Origin: Paracoccaceae bacterium
GTDB taxonomy: Bacteria > Pseudomonadota > Alphaproteobacteria > Rhodobacterales > Rhodobacteraceae
DNA length: 9,068 bases
Assembly: GCA_007134405.1 (NCBI GenBank)
Contig: SLKW01000210.1
Span: 1 to 9,068 of the forward strand
Direction of reading: 5' to 3'
Both the position numbers and the translations under genes were made by a program. Below are positions 1-5,850 of this stretch, one piece after another; within the stretch, counting starts at the first letter, position 1; each line of letters begins with the position of its first letter. The notes under the pieces are model-generated. The model did not search any database, was not told where the DNA came from, and saw only the letters and a list, made by a program, of their open reading frames with translations.

Positions 1-1
1 C

Positions 2-154
2 TCGCTCTACAACCTCCGCCGCTCCTCGGCGCTGCGCGAGGCGCTGGGCGACACGTTCATCTCGGTGTTCCTCGAGGTGAAGGCCGCCGAGCACGAGGCC
101 TACCAGCAGGTGATCTCCGCCTGGGAGCGCGAGCACCTGCTGCTGAACGTCTGA
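2..154 (+). CDS. Glutamine synthetase family protein, C-terminal end (partial)
   Basis: The window opens inside this gene; only the last 50 codons and a TGA stop are visible. The fragment ends in WEREHLLLNV, preceded by a helical stretch of the form ALREALGDTFISVFLEVKAA. This is the usual end of glutamine-synthetase-fold ligases of the type found in alphaproteobacteria, including gamma-glutamylputrescine synthetase-like paralogues. These enzymes use ATP to join ammonia or an amine to the gamma-carboxyl of glutamate. The catalytic domain is outside the window, so GlnA, PuuA-like and other paralogues cannot be told apart. The next gene on this strand is nearly 4 kb away, so this is the end of its transcription unit, and a weak hairpin with a T-run follows about 95 bp downstream. 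Confidence 0.75.
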   Translation, partial: SLYNLRRSSALREALGDTFISVFLEVKAAEHEAYQQVISAWEREHLLLNV

Positions 155-248
155 ACCGGTCGCGACGGAGGGACAAAATCGACCCGGGGGCAGGCGTGCT
201 CAAGTTGCGCACTGACCTCCGGGGCGTTGAATTTCATTGTAAATCGTG

Positions 249-267
249 TAAAGCGTAACGCTTTTTT
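249..267 (+). terminator. Candidate intrinsic terminator of the glutamine-synthetase-family gene
   Basis: AAAGCG-TAA-CGCTTT forms a perfect short inverted repeat (250-264), and the T-run continues to 267, giving six T in total. The placement downstream of the plus-strand stop suits a rho-independent terminator. The stem has only three G:C pairs, so it would be weak. The same dyad could instead be a protein-binding site. Confidence 0.45.
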
Positions 268-306
268 AACCCGCGCAATCGGGCCTGACGAGGGGCGATG
301 CCGGGC

Positions 307-323
307 GCCGCGCGTACCGCGGC
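307..323 (-). terminator. GC-rich hairpin downstream of rpoH (weak terminator candidate)
   Basis: GCCGCG and CGCGGC form a perfect 6-bp stem with a 5-nt loop, 36 nt beyond the rpoH stop codon. No T-run follows on the minus strand, so this is at best a hairpin aiding a factor-dependent end. It is the only obvious stem close to the rpoH 3' end. Confidence 0.25.
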
Positions 324-358
324 GATCCCTCGGAGCGGCGTTTCTGGCGTGTTCGTTC

Positions 359-1237
359 TCAGGCGAGCAGCGCGTGGACCTCGTGCGACAGGCCCTCGAG
401 GTTCTTGCGCATCTTGGCAAAGGCCGCGGCTTCGATCTGGCGAATCCGCTCTTTCGACAGGCCCAGCTCGTCGCCAAGCGATTCCAGAGTTCGCGGCTCC
501 TCGCGCAGCTTGCGCTCGGTGACGACGTAGCGCTCGCGCTCGCTCAGCGCCATCATCGCCTTGGCCAGCCACTGGCGCAACCTTTCGCGGTCACGTCGCG
601 CCTCGACCCGGTCGGCGGCCTGTTCGGCGTCGTCCTCGATGGTTTCGATCCACTCGCGGCCATCCTCGTCGGTGGACTGGACAGCATTGAGCGACAGATC
701 CGAGCCCGAAAGCCGCCCCTGCATCATCTCGACATCCGAAAGCGGCACGCCGATCGATTGCGCGATGCGCTGGCGCAGCTGGTGGCCGTCAAGCTCCTCG
801 CCCAGGCCCTGCGCCTCGCGCATCAGTTGCGCCTGGACGCGGCGCATGTTGAAGAACAGCGCCTTCTGGCTGGAGGTCGAGCCCGTGCGCACCATCGACC
901 AGTTGCGCATCACATAGTCCTGGATCGACGCCTTGATCCACCAGACCGCATAGGTCGAAAACCGCACGCCCCGGTCGGGGTCGAACTTGTCGGCGGCTTT
1001 CATCAGCCCCAGGCCCGCCTCCTGGATCAGATCGTTCATCGGCGCGCCGTAGTGGCGGAACTTCGACGCCATCGAAATGGCCAGCCGCATGTAGGCGGTG
1101 ATCAGCCGGTGAAGCGCCGCCTCGTCCCGATGATCGCGCCAGGCATAGGCCAGCTGCAGTTCCGTATCCGCATCCAGAAGCTCGGCGCGCATCGCGGACC
1201 GCGAGAAGCGACGCAGTTCGGTACCGTCAAGTGCCAT
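359..1237 (-). CDS. rpoH2: RNA polymerase sigma factor RpoH, RpoHII type (sigma-32 family)
   Basis: 292 residues, the family's normal length. This is an alternative sigma factor that directs RNA polymerase to heat-shock-type promoters. Region 2 contains DLIQEAGLGLMKAADKFDPDRG (about 69-90) and the region 2.4 stretch FSTYAVWWIKASIQDYVMRNWS (about 93-114). The RpoH-box equivalent reads QKALFFNMR (124-132), and region 4.2 is a helix-turn-helix at about 250-278 (TLESLGDELGLSKERIRQIE). The N-terminus MALDGTELRRFSRSAMRAELL and the ISMASKF core are typical of the second RpoH of Rhodobacterales (RpoHII) and unlike RpoHI. In Rhodobacter sphaeroides RpoHII acts in the singlet-oxygen response under the ECF factor RpoE; the same role here is inference. 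The ATG has GGGAG six nucleotides upstream. It lies 113 bp downstream of queG on the same strand and probably has its own promoter. Confidence 0.93.
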   Translation of the reverse strand: MALDGTELRRFSRSAMRAELLDADTELQLAYAWRDHRDEAALHRLITAYMRLAISMASKFRHYGAPMNDLIQEAGLGLMKAADKFDPDRGVRFSTYAVWWIKASIQDYVMRNWSMVRTGSTSSQKALFFNMRRVQAQLMREAQGLGEELDGHQLRQRIAQSIGVPLSDVEMMQGRLSGSDLSLNAVQSTDEDGREWIETIEDDAEQAADRVEARRDRERLRQWLAKAMMALSERERYVVTERKLREEPRTLESLGDELGLSKERIRQIEAAAFAKMRKNLEGLSHEVHALLA

Positions 1238-1262
1238 CTCGATCTCCCGTTGTTTGGTAAGG

Positions 1263-1288
1263 ATACGGGAGGTCGGGCCGATCGGTTC
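1263..1288 (-). promoter_or_regulatory. Candidate ECF-sigma-type promoter for rpoH
   Basis: On the minus strand GAACC (1288-1284) is followed after 16 nt by CGTAT (1267-1263). This resembles the general ECF pattern of a -35 GAAC box and a -10 CGT box. Transcription would begin about 15-20 nt before the rpoH ATG and still include the GGGAG ribosome-binding site. I did not find the TGATC -35 box reported for the Rhodobacter RpoE (ECF11) regulon at correct spacing, so the controlling sigma factor is uncertain. Confidence 0.3.
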
Positions 1289-1320
1289 ATTAACTCATAT
1301 GAAATATTCGTGAATAATCG
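1289..1320 (-). promoter_or_regulatory. AT-rich block with two short palindromes upstream of rpoH
   Basis: This 32-bp stretch is strikingly AT-rich against its surroundings. On the minus strand it holds the dyads TATTC-AC-GAATA and TCATATGA, then TTAATGA. It lies just upstream of the candidate ECF -35 box and may hold a second promoter or an operator. The best sigma-70-like reading is TTCACG-N16-TAATGA, which is a poor match. Confidence 0.35.
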
Positions 1321-1321
1321 T

Positions 1322-1343
1322 GCGCGCCCCTTGAATCGCGCGC
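1322..1343 (-). terminator. GC hairpin just after queG
   Basis: GCGCGC and GCGCGC pair across a 10-nt loop, starting 7 nt past the queG stop. On the minus strand it is followed by an AT-rich run but not a proper T-tract, so it could be a weak terminator separating queG from rpoH. Confidence 0.25.
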
Positions 1344-1350
1344 CTGTCGA

Positions 1351-2394
1351 TCACCGGGCATCGGCAAGCCGCTCCAGCGCCCAGCGTGCGGCATCGGCCA
1401 CGGCCGGGTCGGGGTCATCGACGAGCCCGCGCGCCACCCGGGCCAGCCGCGCGCTGCCCGAATTCCCGATTGCGTAGAGCACGTTGCGCACGAAACGGTC
1501 GCGCCCGATCCGCTTGATGGGCGAGCCGGAAAAGCGCGCGCGAAAGGCTGCGTCGTCCAGCGTGGCAAGCGCGGCCAGGTCCGGGGCAACCAGGTCGGGC
1601 CGGGCCGCAAGGCGCGCATCGGCGGCGGTCCGGGCGAACTTGTTCCACGGGCAGATCGCCAGGCAATCGTCGCAGCCGTAGATGCGGTTGCCCAACAGGG
1701 GGCGCAGCGCGGGGTCGACCGGTCCCTTGTGCTCGATGGTCAGGTACGAGATGCACCGCCGCGCATCAAGCTGGAAGGGCGCGGGGAAGGCATCGGTCGG
1801 GCAGATGTCGAGACAGGCGGTGCAGGAGCCGCAATGCTCCCCGGCCGGCGGATCGGCGGGGATCTCCAGCGTGGTGAAGATCGCGCCCAGAAAGAACCAG
1901 TTGCCCAGATCGCGCGACAGCAGGTTCGTGTGCTTGCCCTGCCAGCCCAGCCCGGCCGCCGCCGCCAGCGGCTTTTCCATCACCGGCGCGGTATCGACGA
2001 AGACCTTGATCTCGCCCCCGGCGGTTGCGATCAGCCAGCGGCCCAGCCGCTTGAGCCGCTTTTTCACCACGTCATGATAGTCGCGCCCCATCGCGTAGAC
2101 CGAGATCGCGCCCGCCTCTTTCCTCTCCAGCAGCTCGAGCGGGTCGAAACCGGGCGTGTAGGGCTCGGCCAGCATCACGACCGAGTGCGCCTTGGGCCAG
2201 AGCGCGGCGGGATCGGCGCGCCAGTCGATCCGGTCCTCCATCCAGTCCATCTGACCATGCCGCCCGTCGGCCACAAAGCGCCGCAGCCGCGCGCCGGCCG
2301 CCGGCACCGCATCGGGCCGGGTCACGCCCATCGCGGCGAAGCCCTCGGTCTTCGCCTGCGCCTCGAGCGCCGATTTCAGCGCCGCGCCGTCCAT
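1351..2394 (-). CDS. queG: Epoxyqueuosine reductase QueG
   Basis: 347 residues. QueG is a cobalamin-dependent iron-sulfur enzyme that reduces epoxyqueuosine to queuosine at position 34 of tRNAs for Asp, Asn, His and Tyr. Two ferredoxin-like [4Fe-4S] clusters are visible: [12 protein letters not shown] (188-199), Cys214 in RRCISY, and [12 protein letters not shown] (240-251). The VDTAPVMEK motif (133-141) carries Asp134, the conserved putative proton donor. [10 protein letters not shown] (151-160) and the N-terminal [11 protein letters not shown] are also family hallmarks. The C-terminus (about 300-346) is HEAT-like, as in full-length QueG. I chose the ATG at 2394 because AGAAGG sits just upstream and the distance to GFAAMG suits the family. 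An ATG at 2418 would add eight residues but has no clear ribosome-binding site. It follows the fzlA-like gene on the same strand. Confidence 0.95.
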   Translation of the reverse strand: MDGAALKSALEAQAKTEGFAAMGVTRPDAVPAAGARLRRFVADGRHGQMDWMEDRIDWRADPAALWPKAHSVVMLAEPYTPGFDPLELLERKEAGAISVYAMGRDYHDVVKKRLKRLGRWLIATAGGEIKVFVDTAPVMEKPLAAAAGLGWQGKHTNLLSRDLGNWFFLGAIFTTLEIPADPPAGEHCGSCTACLDICPTDAFPAPFQLDARRCISYLTIEHKGPVDPALRPLLGNRIYGCDDCLAICPWNKFARTAADARLAARPDLVAPDLAALATLDDAAFRARFSGSPIKRIGRDRFVRNVLYAIGNSGSARLARVARGLVDDPDPAVADAARWALERLADAR

Positions 2395-2427
2395 GGCCTT
2401 CTTCCCGTTCTCAAGCATTGCCCCAGC

Positions 2428-2443
2428 GGCGGCACGAGCCGCC
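2428..2443 (-). repeat. Small perfect hairpin between fzlA-like gene and queG
   Basis: GGCGGC-ACGA-GCCGCC gives a 6-bp stem with a 4-nt loop in the 76-bp gap before the preferred queG start. There is no T-run on the minus strand, so it is not a standard terminator. It could slow read-through or mask the upstream alternative queG start at 2418. Confidence 0.3.
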
Positions 2444-2470
2444 CTGCCTCCGCACTAAACCCTCGGATGC

Positions 2471-3136
2471 TCAGAAATCCAGATCGGCATAATGCCGCGC
2501 TGGCTGGAAGCCCGGCACCTGGTCTGCAAGCAGGGTGCGGAAGGCCGGGCGCGACTTGATCTTGGCGTACCATTCGCGCACCACCGGCTGACGGTCCCAG
2601 TCGACATCGGCGATGTAGTCGAGGCTGGAAAGATGCGCCGCGGCGGCGAAATCGGCGAGCGACATGGCATCGCCGGCCAGCCAGCGCCGATGCTCCAGCA
2701 GCCAGGCCATGTAGTCGAGATGGTACTTGATGCGCGACGCGCCGGCCTTGATCTTCTGCGAATCCGGATAACCGCGACCCATCAGCTTCTTGTTGACGCG
2801 CTCATAAAGCAGGTTCGCCGTCACCTCGCGGTGGAAACTGTCGTCGAACCAGCCGCAGAGGCGGCGCACCTCGCAGCGCGGCAGCGGCTCGGCGGGCATG
2901 AGCGGCGGTTCGGGATGCGACTCGTCGATGAATTCGCAGATCGCCTGGCTTTCGGTCAGCGTGCGGCCGTCATAGCGCAGGATCGGGACGCGCCCGGCGG
3001 GGTTCCGACGCAGGAAATCGGCGCTGGGTTCCCAATAGCGTTCCTCGACCAGTTCGACCTCCAGCCGCTTCTCGGCGAGCGTCAAACGGACCTTGCGGCA
3101 GAAGGGTGAGAGGGGCACGTGAAAAAGGCGCAGCAT
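2471..3136 (-). CDS. fzlA: GST-fold protein, FzlA-like (FtsZ-localized protein A)
   Basis: 221 residues. The N-terminal thioredoxin-like GST domain runs from LFHVPLSPFCRKVRLTL through NPAGRVPIL (45-53, with the cis-proline) and the ESQAICEFI segment (62-70). The C-terminal helical domain includes WFDDSFHREVTANLLYERVNKKLMG (about 96-120) and YHLDYMAWLLEHRRWLAGDAMSLADFAAAAHLSSLDYI (about 138-175). The protein ends in HYADLDF. From memory, this tail and the EVRRL-WFD-FH-EVT pattern mark FzlA, an alphaproteobacterial GST homologue that binds FtsZ and promotes constriction and septal wall synthesis rather than acting as a detoxifying transferase. I chose ATG at 3136, with GGTGA eight nt upstream; a TTG at 3154 would add six residues. 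The neighbour mtgA also acts in peptidoglycan synthesis, which fits. If FzlA is wrong, it remains a GST-superfamily protein. Confidence 0.88.
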   Translation of the reverse strand: MLRLFHVPLSPFCRKVRLTLAEKRLEVELVEERYWEPSADFLRRNPAGRVPILRYDGRTLTESQAICEFIDESHPEPPLMPAEPLPRCEVRRLCGWFDDSFHREVTANLLYERVNKKLMGRGYPDSQKIKAGASRIKYHLDYMAWLLEHRRWLAGDAMSLADFAAAAHLSSLDYIADVDWDRQPVVREWYAKIKSRPAFRTLLADQVPGFQPARHYADLDF

Positions 3137-3172
3137 GGACAAGGTCACCGACAAGGAGGGCGGGTTCGTTCT

Positions 3173-3187
3173 GCACGCTCAGCGTGC
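3173..3187 (-). repeat. Hairpin GCACGC-TGA-GCGTGC between mtgA and fzlA-like gene
   Basis: A perfect 6-bp stem with a 3-nt loop lies 37 nt upstream of the fzlA-like start. On the minus strand it falls in the spacer of a weak promoter-like pair, TTGAAC (3196-3191) and CAGAAC (3173-3168), 17 nt apart. It could be an operator, a leader hairpin or a weak transcription attenuator; it has no T-tract. Confidence 0.3.
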
Positions 3188-3234
3188 GAAGTTCAACTGC
3201 CGAACACGGGGCGGGCGCGGACGGGCCGCCCGGC

Positions 3235-3972
3235 TCAGCGCGCGCTTTCGAAACAGGCGGCGCGGCCGTCGCGGGCGATGGTCGCGGCGCCGTCCTCGAT
3301 GGCGCGGGCGCGGCGATTGACGAAATCGCTGGGCCGGGAGGCGCTGCGCGCCTGCGGGGCAGGCAGGATCGCGGCCAGAAGCGCCGCCTGCCGGGCCGTG
3401 AGATCGGAGGCGGCGCGGTTGAAGTAGTGCTGCGCCGCGGCCTCGACCCCGAAGACGCCGGTGTCGAACTCGGCCACGTTCAGGTAGACCTCGAGGATCC
3501 GGTGCTTCGACCACAACAGCTCCATGACCGGCGTCATGCCCGCCTCGAGCACCTTGCGCGGCCAGCTGCGCCCGTGCCAGAGGAACACGTTCTTGACCAC
3601 CTGCTGGCTGATCGTGGAGGCGCCGCGCGTGCCGCCGGCCTCGATGGCCGAGCGGATGGCGATGACGTCGAACCCCCAGTGGCGACAGAAATTCGCATCC
3701 TCCGCCGCGACGGCCGAGCGCGCCATCGCCGGGGCGATCAGCCGCATCGGCACCCAGTCGTGCTGGATGGCGCCCACGCGGCGCCATTCCTGCCACATGT
3801 AGATCCCGCCCGGCGGGTTGACGAAGCGGTAGACCCCGATCCAGGCGACGAGCAGAAGCGCGAGGGCGGCAAGGCCAAGGACCATCCAGCGCAGACCGGT
3901 CCGGATCGAACGCGCGATCCGGTCCAGCAGACCGGCGCGCGGCGACTTGCGGGACTTCTTCCGTCTGGACAT
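3235..3972 (-). CDS. mtgA: Monofunctional biosynthetic peptidoglycan transglycosylase MtgA
   Basis: 245 residues. MtgA polymerises lipid II into glycan strands in the periplasm and is anchored in the inner membrane by one N-terminal segment. A basic N-terminus (RRKKSRKSPR) precedes a membrane helix at about 29-49. The glycosyltransferase family 51 motifs follow in order: AAEDANFCRHWGFD (89-102, catalytic Glu91), GASTISQQVVKN (118-129), a RKVLEA stretch (139-144) and RILEVYLNVAEFDTGVFGVEAAAQHYF (158-184). There is no transpeptidase domain, so it is monofunctional rather than a class A penicillin-binding protein. I chose ATG at 3972; a TTG at 3984 would add four residues, and neither has a strong ribosome-binding site. 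It is the first gene of the minus-strand group, followed after 98 bp by the fzlA-like gene. Confidence 0.95.
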   Translation of the reverse strand: MSRRKKSRKSPRAGLLDRIARSIRTGLRWMVLGLAALALLLVAWIGVYRFVNPPGGIYMWQEWRRVGAIQHDWVPMRLIAPAMARSAVAAEDANFCRHWGFDVIAIRSAIEAGGTRGASTISQQVVKNVFLWHGRSWPRKVLEAGMTPVMELLWSKHRILEVYLNVAEFDTGVFGVEAAAQHYFNRAASDLTARQAALLAAILPAPQARSASRPSDFVNRRARAIEDGAATIARDGRAACFESAR

Positions 3973-4019
3973 CGCGCGGCTCAAAGCACGGGCCGCGCCT
4001 CGGGGTCAAGCGAATTGAA

Positions 4020-4049
4020 GGGCCGCAGATCGCGCCTTGATTGCGGCCC
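4020..4049. promoter_or_regulatory. Inverted repeat in the mtgA / hypothetical divergent region
   Basis: GGGCCGCA (4020-4027) and TGCGGCCC (4042-4049) are a perfect 8-bp inverted repeat with 14 nt between them. It lies between the divergent mtgA and the small plus-strand gene and overlaps the candidate plus-strand -35 box. A shared operator is possible; no known regulator is recognised. Confidence 0.35.
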
Positions 4050-4064
4050 CGGCTCGGGTATCCT
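4037..4064 (+). promoter_or_regulatory. Candidate sigma-70-type promoter for the small protein-GST pair
   Basis: TTGATT (4037-4042), a 16-nt spacer and TATCCT (4059-4064) match the -35/-10 consensus at four of six positions each. A start near 4071 would leave a leader of about 23 nt containing the GGAG ribosome-binding site of the gene at 4094. Confidence 0.4.
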
Positions 4065-4093
4065 CGACCTGCCCTGCCCGAACGGAGTCACCC

Positions 4094-4381
4094 ATGCCCC
4101 TGCCCCTCGTTCCCATTGCCGGAGTGGCGCTGAAATTCGGCGGCGTCGCGCTTGCCACCTGGTGGGTCGCCCGCAGCGTCCGGATCCAGCCCGCCCGCAT
4201 CGACCAGCGCGCCGAGGATGCGCTCGACGATCTGGACGAGGGCCTGGCCGCCCGCCGCCCGACCGACCGCGAGCAGGCCAACATGACCGGCCGCTTCCGG
4301 CGCGTCGTGCGTCTGCCCGACGGCGGCGCGGTCGAGATCGACGCGGCCTTCCTGGCGCGCTTCCGGGCGCGGAGGGTCTGA
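4094..4381 (+). CDS. Small hypothetical protein with N-terminal membrane segment
   Basis: 95 residues of unknown function. The first 24 residues (PLPLVPIAGVALKFGGVALATWWVA) are hydrophobic and could span or insert into the inner membrane. An acidic stretch, RAEDALDDLDEGLAARR (about 38-54), follows, then a short C-terminal module that looks like beta-strands: GRFRRVVRLPDGGAVEIDAAFLARFRARRV. I do not recognise a named domain, although similar short proteins seem to be common in Rhodobacterales. The start is the ATG at 4094, with GGAG six nt upstream; extending to the TTG at 4037 would give an unlikely N-terminus. It ends three nt before the next GST gene, so the two are almost certainly co-transcribed and translationally coupled. 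Confidence 0.75.
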   Translation: MPLPLVPIAGVALKFGGVALATWWVARSVRIQPARIDQRAEDALDDLDEGLAARRPTDREQANMTGRFRRVVRLPDGGAVEIDAAFLARFRARRV

Positions 4382-4384
4382 ACG

Positions 4385-4999
4385 ATGGACACGCTCTATC
4401 ACAGCCCCGCCTCGCCCTATGTGCGCAAGGTCATGGTGGTCCTGCACGAGACCGGGCAGCTGGGCGCCGTCCGGCTCACCCCCGCCACCGGCACGCCGAT
4501 CGACCCGGCCTCGATGCCGGTCGGCCACAACCCGCTGGGCAAGATCCCCGCGCTCGAGCGCGAAGATGGCGCCACGCTCTACGACAGCCGGGTGATCTGC
4601 CGCTACCTGGCCGAGCGCGCCACCGAAGGGCCGCGCCTCTACCCCGCCGCGCCCCGCCTGTGGGAGGTGCTGACGCTCGAAGCCACCGGCGAGGGCATCA
4701 TGGATGCCGCGATCCTCATGCGCTACGAGACGGTGCTGCGCCCCGACGACCGCCAGTTTCCCGCCTGGGTCGAGGGGCAGTGGGCCAAGATCGCGCGCAG
4801 CCTCGACGCCATCGAATCGCGCTGGATGGGGCATCTGGCGGGATCGCTGGACATCGGCCAAATCGCCGTCGGCTGCGCGCTCGGCTATCTGGATTTCCGC
4901 CACGACGCCCGCCGCTGGCGTGATGGGCGCGAAACGCTCGCCGCCTGGTACGCCGAATTCGCCGAGCGCCCCGCGATGCGGGCGACCCGGCCCGAATGA
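4385..4999 (+). CDS. Glutathione S-transferase family protein (YibF-like)
   Basis: 204 residues, normal for a bacterial GST. The N-terminal thioredoxin-like domain begins LYHSPASPYVRKVMVVLHETG (4-24), with the candidate catalytic serine in SPASPYV. NPLGKIPAL (49-57) holds the cis-proline, and the glutathione-binding loop is YDSRVICRYL (66-75). The C-terminal all-helical domain contains the conserved DIGQIAVGCALGYLDFR segment (about 156-172). These features suggest a cytosolic glutathione-conjugating or glutathione-dependent enzyme. The substrate cannot be read from sequence, and the YibF-type assignment is by overall resemblance. GGAGG at 4371-4375, inside the preceding gene, serves as ribosome-binding site, and only three nt separate the two genes. 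It is not closely similar to the FzlA-like GST in this window and lacks the YADLDF tail. Confidence 0.9.
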   Translation: MDTLYHSPASPYVRKVMVVLHETGQLGAVRLTPATGTPIDPASMPVGHNPLGKIPALEREDGATLYDSRVICRYLAERATEGPRLYPAAPRLWEVLTLEATGEGIMDAAILMRYETVLRPDDRQFPAWVEGQWAKIARSLDAIESRWMGHLAGSLDIGQIAVGCALGYLDFRHDARRWRDGRETLAAWYAEFAERPAMRATRPE

Positions 5000-5009
5000 A
5001 CGACACCGG

Positions 5010-5037
5010 ATGACCCATTTCGAATGACCCGTTCCGA
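5010..5037 (+). repeat. Tandem 14-bp direct repeat after the GST gene
   Basis: ATGACCCATTTCGA (5010-5023) is followed directly by ATGACCCGTTCCGA (5024-5037), 12 of 14 bases identical. The 14 bases just before (4996-5009, overlapping the GST stop codon) match the first unit at 8 of 14 positions and may be a decayed third copy. It looks like a small slippage duplication. Confidence 0.6.
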
Positions 5038-5042
5038 ACCCC

Positions 5043-5057
5043 GCGCCGCCGCGGCGC
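5043..5057 (+). terminator. GC-rich hairpin downstream of the GST gene (weak)
   Basis: GCGCCG-CCG-CGGCGC is a perfect 6-bp stem with a 3-nt loop, 44 nt after the GST stop. No T-run follows, so intrinsic termination is doubtful. Confidence 0.25.
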
Positions 5058-5174
5058 GCGCCGCTCCCGCCCGGCCCCCGAATTGACCCCGAACCGCAGG
5101 CCGGGACTTGCGGCGCGCGGCGCAAAAGATGCATGCTGGGTGCGGCCATTTGCCCGCGATTGCGGCTGGACGAC

Positions 5175-5198
5175 CCGTAATTTCGCCGCTAATTACGG
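5175..5198 (+). promoter_or_regulatory. Inverted repeat upstream of petABC
   Basis: CCGTAATT (5175-5182) and AATTACGG (5191-5198) are a perfect 8-bp inverted repeat with an 8-nt spacer, 74 bp before the petA start. It is the most AT-rich spot in the 273-bp petA upstream region. It may be an operator or a leader hairpin. A second, imperfect stem (AAAGG 5202-5206 with CCTTT 5227-5231, plus GCAG with CTGC inside) follows directly. A TGCGGC next to GACGA at 5161-5173 loosely resembles a RegA/PrrA site but its spacing is short. I could not place a convincing -35/-10 pair. Confidence 0.4.
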
Positions 5199-5272
5199 CC
5201 CAAAGGCAGCTGCGGGTTACTGCGGCCCTTTCGGTCAATGTGCCGGAATCCAAACTGGAATGGAGTAGACCC

Positions 5273-5836
5273 TTGTCCCACGCAGATGACAACGCAGGCA
5301 CTCGCCGGGATTTTCTCTACTACGCGACCGCAGGGGCCGGGGTGGTCACCGTCGGCGCCGCCGTCTGGCCGCTGGTCAACCAGATGAACCCCACCGCCGA
5401 CGTGCAGGCGCTGGCGTCGATCTTCGTCGACATCGGCGGGGTCGAGGTCGGCAGCCAGCTCACGGTCAACTTCCTCGGCAAGCCGGTCTTCATCCGCCGC
5501 CGCACCCCCGAAGAGATCGATGAGGCGCGCGCCGTCGCTCTCAGTGATCTGGGCATCGACCAGCAGTCGCGCAACCCCAACCGCCCCGGAACCGACGCCA
5601 GCGACGAAAACCGCTCGCTCGACGAAGCGGGCGAATGGCTGGTGATGACCGGCGTCTGCACCCATCTCGGCTGCGTGCCGCTGGGCAACAATGCCGGCGA
5701 TTTCAACGGCTGGTTCTGCCCCTGCCACGGCTCGCACTACGACACGTCGGGGCGCATCCGCCGCGGCCCCGCGCCCGAGAACCTGCATATCCCGGTGGTC
5801 CAACTCGTGGACGACACCACCATCCAGCTCGGCTGA
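5273..5836 (+). CDS. petA: Ubiquinol-cytochrome c reductase, Rieske iron-sulfur subunit
   Basis: 187 residues, the same length as the Rhodobacter sphaeroides protein as I recall it. It carries electrons from quinol at the Qo site to cytochrome c1. The N-terminus [22 protein letters not shown] has a twin-arginine motif (TRRDFL, 10-15) followed by a hydrophobic anchor to about residue 35, the usual uncleaved Tat signal-anchor. The [2Fe-2S] site is complete: CTHLGC (129-134) and CPCHGSHYD (149-157), giving ligands Cys129, His131, Cys149 and His152. Cys134 and Cys151 form the disulfide, with Ser154 and Tyr156 tuning the potential. The start is TTG at 5273, with GGAG seven nt upstream. Longer in-frame starts, such as ATG at 5108, would place an unrelated stretch before the Tat motif. 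It is the first gene of petABC, 14 bp before petB. Confidence 0.97.
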   Translation: MSHADDNAGTRRDFLYYATAGAGVVTVGAAVWPLVNQMNPTADVQALASIFVDIGGVEVGSQLTVNFLGKPVFIRRRTPEEIDEARAVALSDLGIDQQSRNPNRPGTDASDENRSLDEAGEWLVMTGVCTHLGCVPLGNNAGDFNGWFCPCHGSHYDTSGRIRRGPAPENLHIPVVQLVDDTTIQLG

Positions 5837-5850
5837 ACAGGGAGTAGCCC

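Noticed and set aside
230..270. Minus-strand TACAAT as -10 of a small-RNA promoter downstream of rpoH
   Set aside because: No -35-like hexamer occurs at 16-18 nt upstream on that strand, and no transcript-like hairpin-T-run unit follows.
1330..1353. TGATCG at the queG stop as an RpoE (ECF11) -35 box for rpoH
   Set aside because: No fitting -10 box lies 16-18 nt downstream; the best following sequence is TTCAAG at too short a spacing.
227..1477. Long plus-strand open frame (416 codons) opposite rpoH
   Set aside because: It is the antisense shadow of rpoH and spans its promoter region; composition is Arg/Leu/His-rich without any domain, as expected of high-GC antisense frames.
3106..4923. Plus-strand open frame of 605 codons across mtgA and the small protein-GST pair
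   Set aside because: It overlaps three well-supported genes in other frames, is Arg/Pro/Ala-rich and low in complexity, and has no recognisable domain.
5108..5136. TTGCGG with a weak -10 as the pet promoter
   Set aside because: At 15-17 nt spacing the -10 candidates (ATGCAT, TGCATG, GCATGC) match the consensus poorly; not strong enough to call.
5108..5272. Longer Rieske protein starting at ATG 5108
   Set aside because: The extra 55 residues have no Rieske-family counterpart, place the Tat motif deep inside the protein, and overlap the repeat-rich upstream region; TTG 5273 has a good ribosome-binding site and gives the family length.
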